The notes under the pieces: generated by a model
What the model was told of the DNA's origin: nothing
The model's database searches: none
The model's input: only the letters and a program-made list of their open reading frames with translations
Assembly (NCBI GenBank): GCA_015698285.1
Contig: CP048685.1
Location: 2,542,001-2,606,000 of the forward strand
From: Candidatus Nitronauta litoralis
GTDB lineage: Bacteria > Nitrospinota > Nitrospinia > Nitrospinales > Nitrospinaceae
Reading direction: 5' to 3'
DNA: 64,000 nucleotides
Translations under genes and position numbers: made by a program
Shown here: positions 1-8,330 of the stretch, one piece after another
Numbering within the stretch: position 1 is the first letter of the stretch
Layout: every line of letters begins with the position of its first letter

Positions 1-1
1 T

Positions 2-127
2 GAATTCAATAAGGAATTTGCCTCCACCATGCTGTTAAGAGCAGTGTACTTGATGGAAAAATTAATGGGTTTTAGAGGAAAACCCTGGGCTCAGTTCCGG
101 CTTCCTCAAGAGGTTCTTTCATATTGA
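2..127 (+). CDS. C-terminal end of an upstream gene (partial)
   Basis: An open frame enters from the left edge and ends at TGA 125-127, giving the last 41 residues of a protein (ending ..RLPQEVLSY). Its stop lies 14 bases before the ATG of the next gene, so the two are probably co-transcribed. The tail is too short to identify. In GAK-type loci a CofD-like protein or another GAK member often lies here, but that is only a guess from context. Confidence 0.55.
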   Translation, partial: EFNKEFASTMLLRAVYLMEKLMGFRGKPWAQFRLPQEVLSY

Positions 128-141
128 AGGGAAACAGTATT

Positions 142-1044
142 ATGCAAAAAAAATACTCACCCAAAATCGGGGTTATTGGAATTTCGGGGATGTGGTCTTC
201 TGACCATCTGGCGGATGTAATCCAGGGAAAAACCGGGTTTCGAATGGTAATCAATATGGAAGAGGTTCTTTTCGATATGGAACAGGGCACCGTCACCTTC
301 CAGGGGCAAAGCCTTCTCGATCTTGATGCTTTAATTATTAAAAAACTTGGAGCTGAATACACACCTGATTTACTTAGCAGGCTTGAAGTCCTGAGATATG
401 TTGAAGACTGTGGTGTTCAAATTTTCTCCAGACCCGAAAGCATTAATAAGGTACTGGACCGACTCAGTTGCACCAACCAGTTGTTTCGCTCAGATATACC
501 AATTCCATCTACAGTGGTAACAGAAAGCATGGAATTGGCCGAACAAACTGCCAGAAGCATGGGCAAATGTATTTTGAAGCCCCTTTACACCTCCAAAGCC
601 AGGGGTATGGTTGTGCTGGATGAAAATAATAATATTCGTGAAAAGCTGGAAGCCTACCGTACTTCAGGAAACAGAACTTTTTATCTGCAAAAGTGGATTC
701 AGATACCAGGGAAAGATCTGGGAATCGTTTTTCTGGGGGGAAACTATCTGGCAACTTATGCCCGCGTTGCTAATGCGGACTCCTGGAATACGACTACCCG
801 ATCTGGAGGTCACTATGAACCTTATACACCCAACCCTGAAATAATAGAATTGGCTAAAAAGGCTCAGGAACCGTTCGAACTGGATTTCACTTGTGTTGAT
901 CTGGTTGAAGCACCTGAAGGGCCCCGTATCTTCGAAGTTTCTGCCTTTGGAGGATTCAAGGGATTAAAAGATGCCCATGGAATTGATGCAGCAGAACTTT
1001 ATGTTGACCATGTCCTGGAGGGTTTGCGTCATGGAAAAAATTGA
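142..1044 (+). CDS. GAK-system ATP-grasp family enzyme
   Basis: About 300 residues with the ATP-grasp layout of RimK/glutathione synthetase-like ligases: an N-terminal domain, a central 'KPLYTSKARGM' ATP-binding strand and loop, and a C-terminal 'FTCVDLVEAPEGPRIFEVSAFGGFKGL' strand with the acidic and Asn/Glu metal-binding region. Such enzymes join a carboxylate to an amine or thiol through an acyl phosphate; the substrate here is unknown. A TTG start at 124 overlapping the previous stop is possible. ATG 142 is preferred because GAAGGGA lies about 9 bases upstream. It overlaps the HprK-like gene by 14 bases. The pairing with an HprK-related kinase and an amphi-Trp protein matches the GAK gene set named in TIGRFAM. 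Confidence 0.8.
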   Translation: MQKKYSPKIGVIGISGMWSSDHLADVIQGKTGFRMVINMEEVLFDMEQGTVTFQGQSLLDLDALIIKKLGAEYTPDLLSRLEVLRYVEDCGVQIFSRPESINKVLDRLSCTNQLFRSDIPIPSTVVTESMELAEQTARSMGKCILKPLYTSKARGMVVLDENNNIREKLEAYRTSGNRTFYLQKWIQIPGKDLGIVFLGGNYLATYARVANADSWNTTTRSGGHYEPYTPNPEIIELAKKAQEPFELDFTCVDLVEAPEGPRIFEVSAFGGFKGLKDAHGIDAAELYVDHVLEGLRHGKN

Positions 1045-2113
1045 GTACACCGCGATGGAAATTGCTGAAATTTACAAGAATATGCATAACTTTCCCCATG
1101 AATTGAACCTTAAATTCGGAGATTGCCGTATTCGGGTAAAAACCAACTCCGAGCCACTTTGCGACCACCTCATTCGCTATTTTCAGGATTTCCAGGCTGA
1201 TGAGCTTTCAACTCCTGATATTGAAATTACTGCAGTAGAGACGGAAATTCAGGGTTTCAATGTTGATTTTGAGACCCGTCAACCCGAACCAGGGAAAAGA
1301 AAAATAAAAGAAGAATATTTTGATTTTATTGATGGACGGATTGTTCGCAAGCGACTGACGGGAATGTGCTTCATTTTTGGGAAAGAGTTGAATCTGGCGG
1401 TAGGTCCTTGCTTTAAAAACGACAATCAGGTGATAAATTTTATAAACAACCGATTTATTGAATGGATGCTCAAAAAGGAAATGCTTCTGGCTCATTGCGC
1501 CGGAGTTTCCAAAAATGGCAAAGGTATCGCAATGGCTGGGTTTTCCGGAATGGGGAAATCCACCCTGGCCCTTCATCTAATGAGCCGAGGATTTAATTTT
1601 ATAAGCAACGACCGGCTCCTGTTGGAGCAAAAGGATGGACGGATTAACATGTGGGGGGTTCCCAAATTACCACGCATAAACCCAGGGACAGCCCTGAACA
1701 ACCCAGACCTGCAAACCATTTTGTCACCCTCTGAAAAAAGCAAAGTGGAAAAAATGGATCCCAATAAACTTTGGCACCTGGAACAGAAATACGATGTTTA
1801 TATCGATCAGTGCTATGGATCCAATCGTTTTGAATTACACGCGCCCATAAACCTGATTGTAATCCTGAACTGGGATCATGAATATAAGGATCCTGTTTTT
1901 AATCGTGTAGATCTTTGGAGTCGACGCGATCTACTACCAGCTTTAATGAAAAGTCCCGGGCTTTTCTTTTTGCCAGATTCTGGAAAAAAATCTGATTTTT
2001 CTGAAGACGCTTACTTAAAGTGTTTGCGCGGTTGCCCGGTATTGGAAATTACCGGAGGGGTTGATTTTAATCGGGCGGTGGACACCTGTATTGAACAATT
2101 AATAGGGCTTTAA
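1031..2113 (+). CDS. HprK-related kinase B
   Basis: A protein of 360 residues with a Walker A motif GFSGMGKST at about residue 170, inside an HPr-kinase-like P-loop domain ('LLAHCAGVSKNGKGIAMAGFSG', then 'NFISNDRLLLE', the HprK-type Asp/Asn strand). True HPr kinase phosphorylates Ser46 of HPr; this longer relative belongs to the HprK-related kinases of GAK loci, whose substrate is not established. The start is ATG 1031, inside the end of the ATP-grasp gene, so the two are probably translationally coupled. An upstream in-frame ATG at 971 would embed twenty more codons in the previous gene and is unlikely. Confidence 0.78.
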   Translation: MEKIEYTAMEIAEIYKNMHNFPHELNLKFGDCRIRVKTNSEPLCDHLIRYFQDFQADELSTPDIEITAVETEIQGFNVDFETRQPEPGKRKIKEEYFDFIDGRIVRKRLTGMCFIFGKELNLAVGPCFKNDNQVINFINNRFIEWMLKKEMLLAHCAGVSKNGKGIAMAGFSGMGKSTLALHLMSRGFNFISNDRLLLEQKDGRINMWGVPKLPRINPGTALNNPDLQTILSPSEKSKVEKMDPNKLWHLEQKYDVYIDQCYGSNRFELHAPINLIVILNWDHEYKDPVFNRVDLWSRRDLLPALMKSPGLFFLPDSGKKSDFSEDAYLKCLRGCPVLEITGGVDFNRAVDTCIEQLIGL

Positions 2114-2133
2114 CTTAATTTTTGGAGGACAAC

Positions 2134-2442
2134 ATGGAAAAGCGTGAAGTATCTCTTAAGGCAAAAATCGAACAGGAAAAAGTCATCAGTTATCTGGAAG
2201 ACCTGATTTCCAGCATGAAAGAAGGAACCATATGTGTCCAGCAAGGAACAGATATTGTAACTCTCAAACCTTCCAAGTTTGTGGAAATGGAATTAGAAGC
2301 TTCTATAAAAAAGAATAAAGAGCGATTCGCATTGGAACTGACCTGGCGGGTAGAAAAAGAAGAGGAAGAACCTGAATTCAGTATCTCTTCTTCGGAACCG
2401 GTTGCGGTTGGAGAAAATGAAAATGAAACCAGCGAAAAATGA
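2134..2442 (+). CDS. amphi-Trp domain protein
   Basis: A small acidic protein of 102 residues. Residues 1-75 match the amphi-Trp domain: an amphipathic helix ('KREVSLKAKIEQEKVISYLE'), a strand pair, and the closing 'ALELTWRV' with the characteristic Trp. A Glu/Ser-rich tail follows. The domain is a recurrent partner of HprK-related kinases and ATP-grasp enzymes in GAK loci and may be the protein they modify (inference). ATG 2134 is preceded by GGAGGA at a good distance, so the upstream TTG 2122 is not needed. It lies 20 bases after the kinase gene and is surely in the same operon. Confidence 0.75.
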   Translation: MEKREVSLKAKIEQEKVISYLEDLISSMKEGTICVQQGTDIVTLKPSKFVEMELEASIKKNKERFALELTWRVEKEEEEPEFSISSSEPVAVGENENETSEK

Positions 2443-2458
2443 ACATCTGTAAAGTTAA

Positions 2459-3823
2459 ATGAAGCATAAAGTCAATCCTGCAATATTCAGGGAATCAGAT
2501 ATCCGGGGTGTTGTCGATGTGGACCTCACCCCGGAATCCGTTGAATGGATCGGTCGCGCTGTCGGTACCTATCTTTGCCGAAACAATGGAAAGACGATTA
2601 CATTGGCCTGGGATGTTCGTCCGAGTTCTGTCCGCTATCGGGATATTGTGACCAGGGCTCTCTTGTCAAGTGGATGCGACATCCTCGAGATGGGTTTAGC
2701 TCCATCCCCAGTTTCTTATTTTGCCCAGCATCATTTCAAGTCAGATGGTGGGATAATGATTACCGCCAGCCATAATCCCGCAACCTTTAATGGTTTCAAA
2801 GTCAGTATCAACCGGGAGTGTCTTGTAGGGGATGAAATTCAGTCGTTACGACAACTGGTCGAAAAGCAGGACTTTGATTCTGGCCAGGGTTCCCTGAAAA
2901 AGATTGACGCCATCCAGCCCTATAGAAAATTTCTTCAGGAATCCCTGAAATTTCCTCGACCAATCAAGGTAGTGGTGGATGGTGGAAATGGATGTTTTGG
3001 AGTTGTCGGTCCCAGTGTCCTCCGCAATCTTGGAGTGGATCTTGTTGAACTCCACACACAACCAGATGGAACTTTCCCAAACCATCATCCCGACCCAACC
3101 CTTCCGGAGAACCTAAAGGACCTTGTTGAAAAAGTAAGGCAGGAAGGAGCGGAGGTGGGAATAGGATTTGACGGCGATATGGATCGGATTGGGGTGGTGG
3201 ATGAAAAGGGCAAAATTATCTGGGGTGATCAGCTCATGATACTTTTTGCAAGGGACCTGTTAAAACGATTCCCAGGTGCAAAAATATTAGGCGAAGTGAA
3301 GTGTTCCCAGAGTTTGTTTAAACAGATAGAAGAGTATGGTGGAATTCCCGAAATGACAGCTGTTGGCCATTCCCTGATAAAAAAAACAATGAAATCCACA
3401 GGGGCCCTTCTGGCAGGTGAAATGAGCGGTCATATTTTTTTTGCAGATGAATTTTTTGGATTTGATGACGCCCTGTACGCGGCTTGCCGCTTGCTTAGGA
3501 TTCTCGGGGATTCACCTATACCCCTTTCCCAAATGTTGGCAGATATTCCGGAAACTTCGACCACTCCTGAAATTCGAAGGGACTGTCCTGATGAATTGAA
3601 GTTTGAAGTTGTGGAAAATATGAGAAAATATCTGGAAGAAAGATATGAAATTGTGAATATAGATGGTGTTCGAATCAACTTTGAAGATGGATGGGCTCTG
3701 GTCCGTGCCTCAAACACACAACCTGCACTGACTTTACGTTTTGAGGCTAAGACCCCTCATCGATTAAAGGAAATCCAGGAAATTATTGAAAAACCCTTGA
3801 TGCAATTCTGTCCCAGCATTTGA
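2459..3823 (+). CDS. Phosphomannomutase/phosphoglucomutase
   Basis: A full-length (454 residues) alpha-D-phosphohexomutase that interconverts hexose 1- and 6-phosphates. It has the phosphoserine loop 'TASHNPATFNGFK' at about residue 100, the Mg-binding 'GFDGDMDRIGVVDEKG' near 240, the sugar-binding 'GEMSGHIFF' near 322, and the C-terminal phosphate-binding 'RASNTQPALTLRFE'. 'GEMSGH' is typical of the PMM/PGM ManB/AlgC type. It follows the amphi-Trp gene by 16 bases, so it looks like the last gene of the GAK operon; a polysaccharide or glycogen-related role for that operon is possible but unproven. Confidence 0.9.
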   Translation: MKHKVNPAIFRESDIRGVVDVDLTPESVEWIGRAVGTYLCRNNGKTITLAWDVRPSSVRYRDIVTRALLSSGCDILEMGLAPSPVSYFAQHHFKSDGGIMITASHNPATFNGFKVSINRECLVGDEIQSLRQLVEKQDFDSGQGSLKKIDAIQPYRKFLQESLKFPRPIKVVVDGGNGCFGVVGPSVLRNLGVDLVELHTQPDGTFPNHHPDPTLPENLKDLVEKVRQEGAEVGIGFDGDMDRIGVVDEKGKIIWGDQLMILFARDLLKRFPGAKILGEVKCSQSLFKQIEEYGGIPEMTAVGHSLIKKTMKSTGALLAGEMSGHIFFADEFFGFDDALYAACRLLRILGDSPIPLSQMLADIPETSTTPEIRRDCPDELKFEVVENMRKYLEERYEIVNIDGVRINFEDGWALVRASNTQPALTLRFEAKTPHRLKEIQEIIEKPLMQFCPSI

Positions 3824-3949
3824 ATCGAAAAAAACCGGCAAAAGCTAAATAGTAAATATTTGAGAGAATTGTGATACTGAAATGAACCTTGGTTTTTTTT
3901 TCTCCATCGTTAAAAAAGAATTCAACTACAAGGTATTGCAAAAAATAAA

Positions 3950-4042
<93 letters not shown>

Positions 4043-4359
4043 ATTGTCAGCTTTTATTTTAAATAACTTGCAGAGACGCTCGTTGCGAATTGTGTCAATA
4101 AGAATCAAGAAATTCCTATAGGTATGCCACAAACCTGACGCAGTAATTTAAAGGCCCTAAAGGGGAATTTCGCGGTCAGCCTGTGCGTTATACAGCGTCA
4201 GATTTTGGCGGTAAAACTATTCGCGGACCTCTTTCGCCAATTGTTTTGCCGTTGCTGGCACGTAACGCAAATTCGGCTACTCCTCCAATGATGAGGTTGT
4301 AATCTTTCCTGGAAGACCCGGTTGGGTTTTTAAGAGTCAATTCATAAGCTCCACTCCGG

Positions 4360-4450
4360 TTCATAACGCCTTCCCTCAATAGGAAAGGTTGGCAAAAGTG
4401 TCTCTCAGCTTTTTACCTTTTTGGGTCCAGATTTATCTGACAAGGAACAC
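4360..4450 (-). mobile_element. IS3-type element left-end fragment, inverted
   Basis: Read on the minus strand, these bases align clearly (about four of five identical by eye) with 31564-31655, the leader and start-codon region of the degenerate IS3 element at 31.6 kb. In this copy the frame that begins where orfA should start (about 4364 down to 4188) encodes 58 residues unlike a transposase, so only the element's end is recognisable. Between here and 4043 I see no supported gene. Confidence 0.5.
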
Positions 4451-4566
4451 TCTTTTTTGATTTTCAAAATCAATTTTTTGCACGCTTTTATTTCAACCCA
4501 TAACTAATTGTATTAATTGAGTTTATGGGGTTCTCTTCTGGGGCCAAATAAAATTTTGCTTGAATT

Positions 4567-4581
4567 TGATAATCGTTATCA
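4567..4581. promoter_or_regulatory. Fur box (7-1-7)
   Basis: TGATAAT-C-GTTATCA is a 7-1-7 inverted repeat with one mismatch, close to the consensus Fur half-site GATAAT. It lies about 80 bases before the small basic protein gene at 4659, which suggests iron-dependent repression of that gene. The rest of the 4451-4650 spacer shows only AT-rich DNA. Confidence 0.6.
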
Positions 4582-4658
4582 GTAATATGGCCGTCAATCA
4601 TATCTGAGGCAGGTTTTCTAGTACAGTTTTCGTATCCTGAAAAATTTTTGAGGTGAAT

Positions 4659-5114
4659 GTGTCCCGTTCAGCAACCAATTTAAATGTCTTGAATAAGCTT
4701 GTTGAGCTTTACGACGATGTTTTTGCCCATGATGGTTATGGTGAAATCCGAGTGGAAATCAAGATTCAGCGTCGAGGCCAAAAAGAAGTCATTCTGCATT
4801 GTGGCAAGCAACACCGGTGGGTAGTTGATTTCGACAATAAAGGAGCCATAAAAGGGCGCGAGCGGCATCAGGTGGTTCCCCGAAAACCCTGGCATCAGGC
4901 CGATAAAAATTTTGTCGGGGTTTCAAGACGTGAAGCTGGGCGCCGTATGACCCGGGATCGGCGACTAAAATCCGCAAAGCGTGATTTTAAATTAGAAAGA
5001 CGAATCATGGTTGACAGGCGAATTCATGGAGAAAGAAGATTGATAGAAGAAGCTTCTTCGGCAGAAAAATCTGGGGAAGATGGAATTAGGCAGCGGCGAG
5101 GGGCCGCGCTTTAG
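4659..5114 (+). CDS. Small basic protein, not recognised
   Basis: About 151 residues in two halves. Residues 1-60 look like a compact alpha/beta domain ('LVELYDDVFAHDGYGEIRVEIKIQRRGQKEVILHCGKQHRWVVDF'). Residues 85-135 form a strongly basic stretch with repeated RR-x-x-R/D-RR units ('RREAGRRMTRDRR', 'ERRIMVDRRIHGERR'). I do not recognise the family. GTG 4659 has GAGG five bases upstream; GTG 4653 is the alternative. A Fur box precedes it and a pseudopilin gene follows 90 bases downstream. Confidence 0.55.
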   Translation: MSRSATNLNVLNKLVELYDDVFAHDGYGEIRVEIKIQRRGQKEVILHCGKQHRWVVDFDNKGAIKGRERHQVVPRKPWHQADKNFVGVSRREAGRRMTRDRRLKSAKRDFKLERRIMVDRRIHGERRLIEEASSAEKSGEDGIRQRRGAAL

Positions 5115-5205
5115 AACCCGTTAGGGACAATTATATAAAAAAATACTGGTAACCAGAGCCTCAGGGGTGAGGTCGGGTCCGACACAAACTTTGAGGGAGA
5201 GAAAA

Positions 5206-6219
5206 ATGCTAAAAGCAATTTTTGCTCATTTGCGCAATCGCGCACAAAAAAATGCGGGCAATGAGTCCGGTTTTACCTTGCTTGAACTGCTGGTAGTTGT
5301 CGCTATTTTGGCTGCCATTGCAGGTACTGCCGTTGTGGCGCTTCAGGATACGGACGCTCGTGCTTCTGCTGCAGCTCACGTTGCAATGATGGATGAGCTT
5401 GACAAGGGTATCCGCGAATTCCGTGTACTCAACCGCAACCAGTACCCGAATCGTTTCGATTCAATCATGCAAACTGCAGCTGCCTTGGGGACTACGGGTA
5501 CCGCCCAGCTCAACATTGCAGCCCATGAAGATCTGGCTTTATTGGACCTTGATACTGTCTTTCCTCAGGTAGCTGATGCTGCTGATGATGCAGGCACCCC
5601 TTACGATGAATCAGCTGCTGGCAGCCTGGCTGTTCAGCGGATGGATGACATTGGAATCAACACCCTGCGCGTTGCTTATGATACGACCACCGGTGGTTTG
5701 GACCCTGATGGTACGGGCGATTGCAATGATTATGCTGGTTTGATCGAAGATCGTGGAAACGCGGTTGTTGCAGGTAACATTTACCTGAGCCCGGCTGCAA
5801 ACGGTTGCGGTGGAGATCATACCCTTCTCGAAACCTCCGTTGTAATGGGTTGGGCTGGTGGCTCCGAGCGTGTAACCGGTCAGCCAGTAGCGGGTACTGA
5901 TATTTTCCAAACTGCAGGCGCTTTGGACCTGACTGGTACTGATGCTGATCTTCCTGTCATGATGGCGGTTGGTCTTGGACCGAGCTCTACCTTGTTCGAC
6001 AAGCGCGCGCTTGGTGGAATGAGCACCGTTCCGGTTTACCGCCATGTTGGTCCGCTTGAGTACAATCGTTTCACCGCTTTGTTCCTGGTTGGTGAAACCG
6101 ATGGTGCCGGTGGTGCTGCTCCTGTTGATCAGGTGTTATTGCTCGCGATTGTTGATGGCGCTGGCGACACCAAGGAAGAAGAACTGGGTGAATGGGATGG
6201 TACGCGTAACACCATCTAG
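5206..6219 (+). CDS. Type II secretion/type IV pilin-like prepilin
   Basis: 337 residues. A prepilin peptidase site 'ESG|FTLLELLVVVAILAAIAGTAVV' follows a basic leader of about 22 residues, with the conserved Glu+5. The body is long for a GspG-type major pseudopilin and ends acidic. The start is ATG 5206 with GAGGGAG just upstream; a GTG 39 bases earlier lacks support. The gene has its own spacer and strong hairpins after it, so it is probably transcribed alone and may be the abundant subunit of the machine encoded downstream. No prepilin peptidase gene is in the window. Confidence 0.85.
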   Translation: MLKAIFAHLRNRAQKNAGNESGFTLLELLVVVAILAAIAGTAVVALQDTDARASAAAHVAMMDELDKGIREFRVLNRNQYPNRFDSIMQTAAALGTTGTAQLNIAAHEDLALLDLDTVFPQVADAADDAGTPYDESAAGSLAVQRMDDIGINTLRVAYDTTTGGLDPDGTGDCNDYAGLIEDRGNAVVAGNIYLSPAANGCGGDHTLLETSVVMGWAGGSERVTGQPVAGTDIFQTAGALDLTGTDADLPVMMAVGLGPSSTLFDKRALGGMSTVPVYRHVGPLEYNRFTALFLVGETDGAGGAAPVDQVLLLAIVDGAGDTKEEELGEWDGTRNTI

Positions 6220-6250
6220 TTCTCTGGTAAACGCTTTACCCTCCAATAGG

Positions 6251-6279
6251 ACTGCCGTGCCATTTTATGGCACGGCAGT
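6251..6279 (+). terminator. Terminator hairpin after the first pseudopilin gene
   Basis: A perfect 13-bp stem (ACTGCCGTGCCAT with ATGGCACGGCAGT) and a three-base loop, 31 bases after the stop codon. The T-run after it is weak. Confidence 0.7.
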
Positions 6280-6335
6280 TCGCCTATTTCTAAAACAGAT
6301 TGCCATTCTGGCTCATATTATTTTTTTCAAAACGA

Positions 6336-6395
6336 GAAAGGATCTTGCCCCGGCTAGGGGGGGCAAGATCCTTTCCTGGTTATTTTTTAACCAGG
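6336..6395 (+). terminator. Second and third hairpins, likely strong terminator region
   Basis: A 16-bp stem (GAAAGGATCTTGCCCC at 6336-6351 with its complement at 6360-6375) is followed at once by a second hairpin, CCTGGTTA/TAACCAGG (6375-6395), with T-rich loop DNA. Together with 6251-6279 this isolates the pseudopilin transcript. From 6396 to 6588 I see no gene. Confidence 0.65.
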
Positions 6396-6588
6396 ATGAC
6401 AATAAATATACCCGGTCTTGGCCTGAACTTCATTGGCTTATTCTCAAACAAGAACAGAGGGTAAGCTTTGGAATAAAACTTTTGAAACCCACTTGATTTT
6501 AATAATCAAAAAAGTTTCTGTTTTGCGGATTAAAACGATACTGAAAATCAAAAATTAAATAAAACATTGTTTTACAATTAATTAAGGA

Positions 6589-6618
6589 TTGACACCTGTT
6601 AGATTTACAGTCTATAAT
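6589..6618 (+). promoter_or_regulatory. Consensus sigma-70 promoter
   Basis: TTGACA (6589-6594) and TATAAT (6613-6618) both match consensus exactly with an 18-bp spacer, so transcription should start near 6625. This is about 370 bases ahead of the next gene start, which implies a long leader RNA. Confidence 0.75.
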
Positions 6619-6624
6619 CTCAAT

Positions 6625-6984
6625 AAAATCAATTGTATTTTTGAGATTGTAGGCGGAAAGTTGATAATTGACTTGGGGTGAGGAAGATTGTTTTCTCCTC
6701 CAGGTTGACGAATTGGCTTTTGAGTACCTGTTGAAATTGGAAATGGCTGCTTCGGAGCTTTGAAAATTTAAGGTTTTTTGAGCTTCAAATCATCGCGTTC
6801 AAATTTTTTTAGGTCTCTATTCATAACAGAGGGATCACCGGCGTTGGCTGGTACCAGGTGTCACGGGAATTCGAAAGGGTAGATTGCCAGATATTTGCGT
6901 CGGCCCTTTCAATAAAATATTCCTGTTAAAAAATCTGTTACCGAATCCCCGTCTGGTTTTTTCCTGCGGGGATTTTTCTTTTTT
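6625..6984 (+). ncRNA. Candidate structured leader RNA or small RNA
   Basis: The stretch between the consensus promoter and the terminator holds no open frame that looks coding. It has local inverted repeats, for example the palindrome CTGGTACCAG near 6848-6857, and GAAAGGG (6873-6879) with CCCTTTC (6904-6910). It ends in an intrinsic terminator 12 bases before the next ATG. This layout fits a cis-acting attenuator or riboswitch, or a stand-alone small RNA. I could not match it to a known class; it does not look like GEMM-I. Confidence 0.45.
6944..6984 (+). terminator. Intrinsic terminator directly before a pseudopilin start codon
   Basis: Stem AATCCCCG (6944-6951) with CGGGGATT (6967-6974), followed by TTTCTTTTTT. 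ATG 6997 follows within 12 bases, so transcription must either read through under control or begin again very close to the gene. Confidence 0.75.
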
Positions 6985-6996
6985 GAGGCCAGTCTC

Positions 6997-7833
6997 ATGA
7001 AAAATCACATTGCAAACCCTGATCGTGCTCTAAGTTTAAGCCGACAGGAATCCGGATTTACCCTGATCGAGTTATTGCTCACTGTCACCGTGATGGTAGC
7101 GATTGCCTTCACCGTGACAGGTACTTTTATCGGGGTAGATCAGGATGCCCGCGCCCAATTGACCCGTGTTGAAATGCAGGAAGTCGCTGCCGCCATCCGG
7201 CAATTCCGTCAGGATACCGGCTACTACCCCAAGCAAGGCTTGTTCAATCATGTCGCTGATGGCGGCAGTATCGATCTGGATCCGGGAAACGACCCCGACC
7301 CCGCTGTCGATATTTCCCGGTTTGAATCCCCGGCAAATCTTGAACAACTTTACCAGGAGCCGACAACAGACAACGACATCCCCGCTACCACTACTGGCCC
7401 GTGCGCCAATTGCGTAATGCGGTGGGATCCGGATACCGGCCGCGGTTGGCGCGGACCTTATCTCAAGCGGGAAAGCCTGGTAGATGTCGGAGACGACCTT
7501 GAAGAAGACGGGCTCGGTAATCCCGATACAATCGCAACCGGCCCTCACTTGAATGTATTAGGAGTTGCCGACCCCCAGGAGCAAGCGCCGCAATTCGACG
7601 GGGGGGCAGATGATTGTACAGAGAATCTGGCCAATACGGCCTGCCTGCTCGACTGGAGACCGCGTGCAGGCGATCCGTCTTTTCTGACGCATGGTCGTCC
7701 TTTCTTATACTTCATCATGTCGAGTGCAGATGCCAATGTTACGGGATGCAATTCGCCATGCGTGACTGCTTTTGGTCTCAATGGCAGGTATGACCAGGGC
7801 AATGATGACGACATCGTGGTGAGTGTGAACTGA
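6997..7833 (+). CDS. GspG-like pseudopilin
   Basis: 278 residues. The leader ends 'RQESG|FTLIELLLTVTVMVAIAFTV', a prepilin cleavage site with Glu+5. The next part, 'RVEMQEVAAAIRQFRQDTGYYPKQG', is the alpha1C region typical of GspG-type pseudopilins, and 'GWRGPYLKRE' matches the conserved 'GPYL' segment. The C-terminal part is enlarged and carries paired cysteines (CANC, and others near 206-215). The start ATG has GAGG 8 bases upstream and lies just after a terminator. The stop overlaps the next start (TGATG), so this gene opens an operon running to about 19.5 kb. Confidence 0.85.
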   Translation: MKNHIANPDRALSLSRQESGFTLIELLLTVTVMVAIAFTVTGTFIGVDQDARAQLTRVEMQEVAAAIRQFRQDTGYYPKQGLFNHVADGGSIDLDPGNDPDPAVDISRFESPANLEQLYQEPTTDNDIPATTTGPCANCVMRWDPDTGRGWRGPYLKRESLVDVGDDLEEDGLGNPDTIATGPHLNVLGVADPQEQAPQFDGGADDCTENLANTACLLDWRPRAGDPSFLTHGRPFLYFIMSSADANVTGCNSPCVTAFGLNGRYDQGNDDDIVVSVN

Positions 7834-8330
7834 TGAATAAAAAATATATCGAAACATTCGTTGCTGTTTTCTTTTTGCTGATCGCAAGTGCGGTTACGTC
7901 TTTCGCAGACTCTCCCAAAGCCTCACCCGCGCCGGACCGCACCCGATTCGCGACCATCAATCTGGAAAAGATCATTGCCGCCACCCGAAACCCGGCAGAC
8001 AACAGAAAAATTATTTTGCGTCCCACTCGCCCTGTATTTTTCTCCTCCAAAGTAAAGCGTTTGCCGGAAAAAAGAAAAATTGAATACATCTATACCGCCT
8101 TAAGAGTCGCCGGAGGGTTGGACCCCATGCCGGAAGTCTCTCATCGGATGTTCGTTGAATCCAAAGGCGGCTCCATCATTCCTGTCTACGTCGAAGATAT
8201 GGCCGCAAGGAAGATCAGCCGAAACCTGAGGGTGGACCAGGTTGTCCAGTTTTATGCCTATCACGTATACAACTATTCGAAAGGTCCGGCATTTCTGGTA
8301 GTGGATTATGAAGGGGAAGCCGGACGATGA
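7833..8330 (+). CDS. Periplasmic protein of the pilus/secretion operon, unknown
   Basis: 165 residues with a clear signal peptide ('IETFVAVFFLLIASAVTSFADS'), so it is exported. The rest is a small, mostly basic domain with no motif I recognise. It sits between two pseudopilin genes and overlaps both (ATGA junctions), so it is translationally coupled to them and is probably an assembly or accessory factor of the machine. A function should not be assumed from sequence alone. Confidence 0.65.
   Translation: MNKKYIETFVAVFFLLIASAVTSFADSPKASPAPDRTRFATINLEKIIAATRNPADNRKIILRPTRPVFFSSKVKRLPEKRKIEYIYTALRVAGGLDPMPEVSHRMFVESKGGSIIPVYVEDMAARKISRNLRVDQVVQFYAYHVYNYSKGPAFLVVDYEGEAGR

Noticed and set aside
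4188-4379. 63-residue minus-strand frame in the left spacer
   Set aside because: It begins where an IS transposase should start but encodes no recognisable transposase; kept only as part of the IS fragment entry.
6044-6496. 150-residue frame overlapping the first pseudopilin gene
   Set aside because: It runs through the pseudopilin in another frame and through two strong terminator hairpins.
6625-6984. GEMM-I c-di-GMP riboswitch in the pseudopilin leader
   Set aside because: An attractive idea for a pilus operon, and a TTCGAAAG stretch is present, but the conserved GEMM core segments are not seen.
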